A stretch of DNA of 64,000 nt, taken from the NCBI GenBank assembly GCA_947647595.1, contig CANSKZ010000002.1:124001-188000 (forward strand). Direction: 5' to 3'. This document shows, piece by piece, positions 58,485 through 64,000 of this stretch. Within the stretch, counting starts at the first letter, position 1; each line of letters opens with the position of its first letter. The position numbers and the translations under genes were made by a program. The notes under the pieces were generated by a model, which was not told the origin of the DNA, did not search any database, and saw nothing but the letters and a program-made list of their open reading frames with translations. Source of the DNA: an uncultured Clostridium sp. (GTDB lineage: Bacteria > Bacillota > Clostridia > TANB77 > CAG-508).

Positions 58485-60228
58485 CTAATCTAAAAATGTT
58501 TCTTCTTTTGAAGATTGTTGCTGATACAATTTACTATATAAGCCACGTCTATTAATTAAAGTATCATGAACACCTGCTTCTATAATATTTCCTTCATCTA
58601 ATACAATAATTTTATCGGCATCTTTAATATCTGAAATTCTGTTAGATATAATAATACAGGTTTTTCCTTGTGTCATATCTTTGATATTCTTTAACAATTT
58701 TTCTTCTGTTCGATTATCCAATGCACAAAACGTATCATCAAAAATAACAATATTACTTTTCTGCAAAAATGCTCTTGAAATAACCACTCTTTGTTTTTGT
58801 CCACCTGACAAATCCACACCACGTTCACCAATCATGGTGTAAATTCCGTCATTCATTTTATGAATTTCGTCACTAATCATGGCATTTTTTGTACTTTCTA
58901 AAATTTCTTTATCTTCATAATCATCTCTAAATAAACTAATATTATCTTTCAAGGTAGTCGAAAACAAAAATGAATCTTGTGTTATGTAACAAATACTTTT
59001 TCTTAAAACAGCCAGTGGAATATCATTAATATCCACTCCACCAATGCTAATTTTTCCATCTGCTACAGGATACAATTTTAGCAATAAATTCATCAAAGTC
59101 GTTTTTCCACTTCCAATTGTTCCAATAATTCCTAACGTTTCTCCCTCTTTAATTTCAAGATTAATATGATTTAGTGCGACTTCAATATTTTGCGTATAAT
59201 TATAAGTTAAATCTCGAATCACAATATCACCAGAAATCATATCCTCTACTTTATTGTCTTTATTCACTATCTTTTCTCTTTCTAAATGGAATATTTTATC
59301 CAATCTATGATACGAAATTTGTGCTCTCTTAAATCTTGATATAATTCCTGGAATCCATGAAACTGGTCCAACAAATAATCCAATATAACCATTAAATGCA
59401 ATAAATTCACCTGTGGTAATTGTTCCATCCAATACTAAATTCGAACCATAAATCAAAGAAATTCCATAACACAATCCAAAGCAGATATTGACACAAGTTG
59501 ATAACAAAGTTGAATGAACATCCACGCTATTATTAGCCTGTTTCAACATTTTATTTCTTCGAATAAATTCCTTAAGCTGGCTCATTTCTCCCGCATATGC
59601 TTTGGTTGTTTTTATACTATCTGTACTCTCTTGTACAAATTCAGACATCTCTGTATAATATTTCTGCGATTTTTTAAAACTTTTCTCCACATATTTTTTA
59701 ATGATAACAACTAAAAAACTCGTCACAATAATCGGACACATCGTAACCAAAGTTAATCTCATATTAACGCCTGCTATCATCTGATAGGTTACCATCGCAA
59801 AAATAATAATAATTCTTGAACCGTAGCGAAACTGCACGATATAAAAATACTCTTATTTCTCCGATATCTTTTGTAAAATAAGACATCAATTCACCATTTT
59901 TAATATTCTGCAAATTCGCCATTTTAATTTTCATAAATTGGTCAAACAATTTATTTTTAATATCTCTCTCAAATCCACGTGCAATAATGCCCACTGTATA
60001 TCGCCAAGGAATTCTAACCAATAAAAGCCCTACCGCTGTTACAATCAGCCAAATTACTTGTTTGATAATCAAATTTTTATTTTCTTCTATTTGATATAAT
60101 AAATCCACCATACGTCCAACGATTTGAGGCGGAATGGTAAGTAAATACATATTTATCGCAATAAAAGTCAACGTAATGACAAATTGCATTTTATATTTCT
60201 TTAGTATTTTTATCATTATATTTTTCAT
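58485..60228 (-). CDS. ABC exporter half-transporter, first subunit, read through a +1 shift at a CGG codon
   Basis: Restored length about 580 residues, equal to its partner. The starting frame (from 60228) covers the first two helices and ends DIGEIRVFLYRAVSL, then CGG (59821-59823, codon 136) and a stop 18 codons further. One base on, GSRIIIIFAMVTYQMIAG continues the third helix, and the rest of the membrane and ATPase domains follows: Walker A IGTIGSGKTTL, LSGGQKQRV, and IVIFDDTFCALD, where the catalytic Glu is Asp. That Asp is typical of the degenerate-site subunit of heterodimeric exporters. Confidence 0.85.
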
Positions 60229-60259
60229 TTGTTACTCTCCTATCCATTCTTACTTTTCT

Positions 60260-60288
60260 ATTATATCTATATTTCTTTCCTATTGCAA
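60260..60288 (-). promoter_or_regulatory. Promoter of the ABC exporter operon
   Basis: Minus-strand TTGCAA (60283-60288), 17 bp, TATAAT (60260-60265). The dyad AACATT/AATGTT (60287-60292 and 60301-60306) touches the -35 box and is a candidate repressor site. Confidence 0.65.
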
Positions 60289-60330
60289 CATTGTTACACA
60301 AATGTTATATTTCTTTTTGGTAACACAAAA

Positions 60331-60684
60331 CTACCACAGAGCATTTTTAATCTGTTTTATTGAAAACCAATCTTTTTTTCTATATACTTCAATCACATCA
60401 AATCGAATAAACTCACTTTCCAATCGATACTTGCTAATATACACCATTGCTGCTTTCTTAATATGCTTTTTCTTATATTTATCAACCGCTTCACGCGCCT
60501 CTCCATATTGTTTCGAACCCCTCGTTTTTACTTCTATAAAAACAATTTCCTCTTTATCTTTTGCAATAATATCAATCTCTCCTTGACTACATTTAAAATT
60601 TTTTCGAATTATAGTATAATCCATTTTTTCCAAAAATTTCGATGCCACTTGTTCGCCTTTTTTTCCTAATTCAGTATGTGTCAT
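60331..60684 (-). CDS. YraN-like UPF0102 protein
   Basis: 117 residues. The UPF0102 pattern is clear: THTELGKKGEQVASKFL at the start, IDIIAKDKEEIVFIEVKTR (a nuclease-like E...D...ExK core) and VYISKY. The family has a restriction-endonuclease-like fold and is suspected to act on DNA or RNA ends. Its position next to dprA and comM matches a very common Firmicute order. The start overlaps the DprA stop by 4 bases. Confidence 0.85.
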   Translation of the reverse strand: MTHTELGKKGEQVASKFLEKMDYTIIRKNFKCSQGEIDIIAKDKEEIVFIEVKTRGSKQYGEAREAVDKYKKKHIKKAAMVYISKYRLESEFIRFDVIEVYRKKDWFSIKQIKNALW

Positions 60685-61568
60685 TTTACTTCCTTTCGAT
60701 ATCCAATTCCCATTTCTTGTGTTATCATTCCTTCTAATTCCATATTCATTAACAAATTTAACGTTTCTCTCAAATTCTTTCCCTTTGTTTGTTGTACAAT
60801 TTCCTCTGCCGATAACGTTTGGTTTTCTAAAATTTCCATAATTTCTTTATACTCCTCTTTTACATCCCATAAAGCAATCTGTTTTTGCTGTTTTGTTTTC
60901 CCCACTTTTTTCATAAATTGTGGAAAACTTGACAAAACATCTTCTATATTAGTCACTAATTTTGCTCCTTCTTGAATCATTTTATTAACGCCTACACCAT
61001 ACGAATTATCCAATCTTCCTGGCAATGCCATAACAACTTTTCCTTGACTATAAGCTAGCTTTGCCGTAACACTTGTCCCACTTCGATAAGCCGCCTCAAT
61101 AATTAAAACGCCTTCTGACAGTCCACTTACAATTCGATTTCTTTCCAAAAACCTCTCACTTTTTACTGTAATTTGAGGTGCATATTCTGTTATCACCAAT
61201 CCACCCTTTTCAATTATTTTCTCAAATAATCCCAGATTCTCTTTCGGAAAAATATGTTCAAAACCACCACCCAAAACAGCAATAGTTTCTCCTCCATATT
61301 CTAGCACCGTTTTATGAGCAACTGTATCTGTCCCACTTGCCATTCCACTTACAACAGGAATTCCGTTTTCTACCATTTTTTTGGCAAAATATTCACAATT
61401 TTTCGTTCCATATTCTGTAATATGACGCGTTCCAACAATTGCTAAACTGGCTTTATTTAGTAAAGCAACATTTCCAATTGCATACAATTTTGCTGGTGGA
61501 TTTTTTATTTTTCTTAACTTCTCTGGAAATTTTTCATCATTAATACTAATTTCTTGTATTTCTCTCAT
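60681..61568 (-). CDS. dprA: DNA processing protein DprA/Smf
   Basis: 295 residues. The Rossmann-fold DprA core is seen in LAIVGTRHITEYG, GIPVVSGMASGTDTVAHKT, LGGGFEHIFP, LIIEAAYRSGTSVTAKLAYSQGK and ALPGRLDN; a C-terminal winged-helix-like end follows. DprA protects incoming single-stranded DNA and loads RecA during natural transformation. The N-terminal SAM-like domain is short, as in other Clostridia. Both ends overlap neighbours by 4 bases (ComM upstream, YraN downstream), so the three are translationally coupled. Confidence 0.93.
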   Translation of the reverse strand: MREIQEISINDEKFPEKLRKIKNPPAKLYAIGNVALLNKASLAIVGTRHITEYGTKNCEYFAKKMVENGIPVVSGMASGTDTVAHKTVLEYGGETIAVLGGGFEHIFPKENLGLFEKIIEKGGLVITEYAPQITVKSERFLERNRIVSGLSEGVLIIEAAYRSGTSVTAKLAYSQGKVVMALPGRLDNSYGVGVNKMIQEGAKLVTNIEDVLSSFPQFMKKVGKTKQQKQIALWDVKEEYKEIMEILENQTLSAEEIVQQTKGKNLRETLNLLMNMELEGMITQEMGIGYRKEVK

Positions 61569-63085
61569 ATTCTATCCAAACTCCTATATTGAATTGCTTC
61601 CATTAAGTGCATTTTTTCAATCTTTTCACAATTATCCAAATCAGCAATTGTTCTAGCTACTTTTAAAATTTTTGAATACGCACGTGCACTTAAATTTAAT
61701 TTCTCAAAAAACTGGCTTAAAAGAAGATTTGATTCTTTATCTAAAGCACAATATTTTTCCATTAATTTAGGTGTCAATTCTGCATTTGAAAAAATTTCCG
61801 AATCCTTATATCGTTCAATTTGAATATTTCTAGCCTGATTAATTCTTTTTCGAATTGTTTCCGAAGTCTCATTATTTCTCATTTCCAACTTTTTATAATC
61901 CACACTTGGTACCTGAATATGAATATCAAATCGATCTAGCAAGGGACCACTAAGCTTTGCTCTATAATTTTCCCTTTGTTTTTGCGTACAACTACATTTC
62001 TTTTCTTTACTTCCCAAATATCCACAAGGACACGGATTCATACTTGCCACCAACATAAAATTACATGGATATGTCAAACTCGCTCCAACTCTACTAATCG
62101 TAACCATTCTATCCTCCAATGGTCCACGCAAAACTTCTAATGTATTTCGATGAAATTCCAGTAATTCATCCAAAAACAAAACACCATAATGTGACAAACT
62201 AATTTCTCCTGGTTTTGGAATCTTCCCTCCGCCAATCAATCCATTCGCTGATATCGTATGATGTGGACTGCGAAATGGTCTTTCTGTCACCAATGTATTT
62301 TCACCTAATTTTCCTGCAATACTATGTATCTTCGTAATTTCTAATGATTCTTCAAATGTCAAATCTGGTAAAATTGTAGGCAACCTAGTTGCCATCATCG
62401 TTTTTCCTGAACCTGGACTTCCAATCATAATGCAATTATGACCTCCTGCTGCTGCAATTTCCAATGCTCTTTTAATCGTTTCTTGTCCTTTTACTTCTGA
62501 AAAGTCTAATTTCTGACTATTATTATTTTTCAAAATTTCTTCTAAATCAACTTTTTCACCTTTTATCGCAATCTCTTCATTCAAATACTGAATTACTTCC
62601 TTTAAATTTGACACGCCAATTACTTCAATTTCACTTACAATTGCTGCTTCTTTTGCATTTTCTTTGGGAACAATCACTCTTTTCACTCCATATTTTAGTG
62701 ATTCAATACAAATTGGTAAAATTCCATTAATTTTATTAATTCTTCCATTTAAAGAGATTTCTCCAACAATTATGGTATTCTCCAAATTACTTTCTGTAAT
62801 AACATCCATTGAACGCAAAATCCCAACTGCAATTGCCAAGTCTAGCATCGAACCTTCCTTTTTTAAATTTGCTGGCGATAAATTAATAATATATTTTCGG
62901 CTAAGCACCTCATATCCGCAATTTTTAATAGCTGTTCTTACTCTTTCCTTTGACTCACGAATCGAAGCATCTGGCAAACCAACAACCTCCCAAGTTGGCA
63001 TTCCGGCAGAAATGTCCACTTCAACATTAATGAGTACGCCATCTAAACCTTGTAATGACATACTTTTTACAATCGATAATGACAA
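61565..63085 (-). CDS. YifB/ComM-family AAA Mg-chelatase-like ATPase
   Basis: 506 residues from a TTG at 63083-63085 behind AAAGGAG. The N-terminal part has the Lon-protease-like domain (LDGVLINVEVDISAGMPTWE); the AAA part has Walker A IGSPGSGKTMMA, Walker B VLFLDELLE and the zinc-like CPCGYLG...CSC. ComM is a helicase that widens branch migration in natural transformation. It heads the operon with dprA and yraN, under a full-consensus promoter. Confidence 0.92.
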   Translation of the reverse strand: MSLSIVKSMSLQGLDGVLINVEVDISAGMPTWEVVGLPDASIRESKERVRTAIKNCGYEVLSRKYIINLSPANLKKEGSMLDLAIAVGILRSMDVITESNLENTIIVGEISLNGRINKINGILPICIESLKYGVKRVIVPKENAKEAAIVSEIEVIGVSNLKEVIQYLNEEIAIKGEKVDLEEILKNNNSQKLDFSEVKGQETIKRALEIAAAGGHNCIMIGSPGSGKTMMATRLPTILPDLTFEESLEITKIHSIAGKLGENTLVTERPFRSPHHTISANGLIGGGKIPKPGEISLSHYGVLFLDELLEFHRNTLEVLRGPLEDRMVTISRVGASLTYPCNFMLVASMNPCPCGYLGSKEKKCSCTQKQRENYRAKLSGPLLDRFDIHIQVPSVDYKKLEMRNNETSETIRKRINQARNIQIERYKDSEIFSNAELTPKLMEKYCALDKESNLLLSQFFEKLNLSARAYSKILKVARTIADLDNCEKIEKMHLMEAIQYRSLDRI

Positions 63086-63160
63086 ATTATCTCTCCTTTC
63101 TTATTAAATTAGTTTTTGTGATTTTTTTATTTCGAATTGAAATAAGAATAAATATTTTGT

Positions 63161-63189
63161 ATTATACTACTATCATCTACAATTGTCAA
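63161..63189 (-). promoter_or_regulatory. Promoter of the comM-dprA-yraN operon
   Basis: Full-consensus minus-strand TTGACA (63184-63189), 17 bp, TATAAT (63161-63166). Confidence 0.85.
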
Positions 63190-63209
63190 TAACTTTTTTT
63201 ATAATTTTC

Positions 63210-63238
63210 TTGAAATTTTCCTACAAATATAATATAGT
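63210..63238 (+). promoter_or_regulatory. Promoter of the plus-strand membrane protein gene
   Basis: TTGAAA (63210-63215), 17 bp, TATAGT (63233-63238), divergent from the comM promoter. Confidence 0.55.
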
Positions 63239-63270
63239 ATGATTATAAAATAAAAAACGAGGTATCAATC

Positions 63271-63870
63271 ATGTACGAATTTTACGAAGAACCACGCCAT
63301 TTGAATTTAAAAAAAGTTGTTATTATAGGCATTATTCTTGCCCTTATAGTACTTGCTATTATTTTTTTAATTGCTCGAAAAATCTCTACTCCTAAAGAAA
63401 ATACAAACTCAAAATCATTTGCAACCACAACTGTTTTCAAAAGCGCTGATAATTCTGTCACTCTAGAACTTCCCAGCTCTTATAATTTAAAACCTTATGA
63501 ATCCAACTTGGGTTACTTAATTGAATTACATTCAGAAAATAATTTAGGCATCTTCATCTCCAAAGAAAATGTCCTTGAAAATAAAACATTAGCTGAAATT
63601 ATCGAAGCAGACAAACTAGCTTTCTTAAACAATTTTGACAGTTATTCTAATTTGTCCGATACAAAAGAATTACTTGTCAACGATAATTCAACCTATACTT
63701 ACAGTTTTCATTACTTAGATAAAACCTTAAACCAAGCTTTTTACTTACAAGTTATCTGGCTTCAAATAGACAATACTTTTTACATATTCGATATTGAATT
63801 TCCACTAAACGATTTGCCTTTTAACACCAATATTGCATCTACTGTTTTAACTTCTTTTAAGGTAAAATAA
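63271..63870 (+). CDS. Membrane-anchored protein of unknown function
   Basis: 199 residues with a short cytoplasmic start, one membrane helix (about 14-34) and an extracytoplasmic domain of about 150 residues. It contains alternating hydrophobic strands (NSVTLELPSSYNLKPY, FYLQVIWLQIDNTFYIF) as in small lipocalin-like or PsbP-like stress proteins, but no family can be assigned. It is divergent from comM and followed by a bidirectional terminator. An ACGAGG site and its own promoter are visible. Confidence 0.6.
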   Translation: MYEFYEEPRHLNLKKVVIIGIILALIVLAIIFLIARKISTPKENTNSKSFATTTVFKSADNSVTLELPSSYNLKPYESNLGYLIELHSENNLGIFISKENVLENKTLAEIIEADKLAFLNNFDSYSNLSDTKELLVNDNSTYTYSFHYLDKTLNQAFYLQVIWLQIDNTFYIFDIEFPLNDLPFNTNIASTVLTSFKVK

Positions 63871-63884
63871 AAACTTAATATTGC

Positions 63885-63920
63885 AAAAATAAGAAGTGAA
63901 TTTTTTCACTTCTTAACTTT
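63885..63920. terminator. Bidirectional terminator
   Basis: Perfect stem AAGAAGTGAA (63891-63900) with TTCACTTCTT (63905-63914), T runs on both strands; serves the plus-strand gene and the partial minus-strand gene to the right. Confidence 0.85.
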
Positions 63921-63921
63921 T

Positions 63922-64000
63922 TTAATCTTTCGCTTCTCTTTGACGAATAATATTATCAATTTCTTTACCAATTAATTTTATTTCTTCTAATGATAAATTC
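63922..64000 (-). CDS. C-terminal end of an unidentified gene
   Basis: The frame ending at the TAA at 63922-63924 is open to the right edge and ends NLSLEEIKLIGKEIDNIIRQ plus REAKD. This is only the last 25 residues, helical and charged, so the function cannot be told. It ends at the bidirectional terminator. Confidence 0.55.
   Translation of the reverse strand, partial: NLSLEEIKLIGKEIDNIIRQREAKD

Noticed and set aside
403..59823. The six breaks as classical P-site slippage, as in dnaX or RF2-type programmed shifts
   Set aside because: The codons before CGG (ATG, ACA, GCG, AGA, GTT, CTA) cannot re-pair well one base on. There is no shared slippery run, no common Shine-Dalgarno-like spacer, and the stop after CGG is at varying distances. 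Skipping the C or four-base decoding fits better.
403..59823. The six breaks as sequencing or assembly errors at a CGG motif
   Set aside because: Not excluded without reads, but CGG in the other two frames is frequent and never associated with a break, which a motif-driven error would not explain.
1..64000. tRNA, rRNA, transposase or prophage genes
   Set aside because: I looked for T-loop-like sequences and common transposase or phage proteins and saw none; a tRNA that could explain CGG reading is not in this window.

Overview
The window is about 70% A+T by eye. Arginine is written with AGA, CGT, CGA and CGC, leucine mostly with TTA, and the promoters are classical TTGACA-17-TATAAT. Together with the gene content (single-membrane cell-wall enzymes, ECF sigma/anti-sigma pairs, PadR, an amidase, G5/3D, a thioester surface protein, rpoB-rpoC on one operon) this points to an uncultured low-GC Clostridia-type Firmicute. 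I cannot name the species. Almost all genes lie on the minus strand.

Layout. 1-3.0 kb: envelope operon (glycolipid-type glycosyltransferase, polysaccharide deacetylase, YbhN-like flippase). 3.1-7.1 kb: membrane-bound XRE regulator, C39-like peptidase, and an AAA/DUF4143 ATPase flanked by 33-bp-period repeats. 7.2-17.7 kb: two envelope proteins of unknown role, a PadR/FtsW-like pair, VanZ-like protein, two ECF sigma/anti-sigma modules, and a deleted metallo-beta-lactamase pseudogene. 17.8-30.2 kb: a compact run of small enzymes (two S66 LD-carboxypeptidases, APH-like kinase, sugar isomerase, two metallohydrolases, GNATs, Nudix, SDR, HAD and HD phosphohydrolases). 30.3-38.6 kb: rpoB, rpoC and a Big_2 protein. 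38.8-48.8 kb: a likely small RNA, an OmpR-type regulator, a giant cyclic beta-glucan synthase-like protein and an amidase. 48.9-60.2 kb: RelE-type toxin/antitoxin, 3D-domain protein, GGDEF protein, large surface protein, heterodimeric ABC exporter. 60.3-64 kb: YraN, DprA, ComM/YifB and two further genes.

Main observation. Six unrelated genes (flippase, glycosyltransferase, GNAT, glucan synthase, RelE toxin, ABC exporter) are each broken by exactly one extra base. In all six the break falls on an in-frame CGG codon: the upstream frame reaches CGG and the protein family continues in the +1 frame, where the next codon is GGA, GGG or GGT (Gly). In a hand scan of the other genes I found only one further in-frame CGG (20349-20351), while CGG is common in the other two frames and harmless there. 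The simplest reading is that CGG is not a normal arginine codon in this organism and that CGGN is passed by a +1 frameshift or quadruplet decoding, probably inserting glycine. This is an inference from sequence. It needs the genome-wide codon census, the tRNA set and peptide data.
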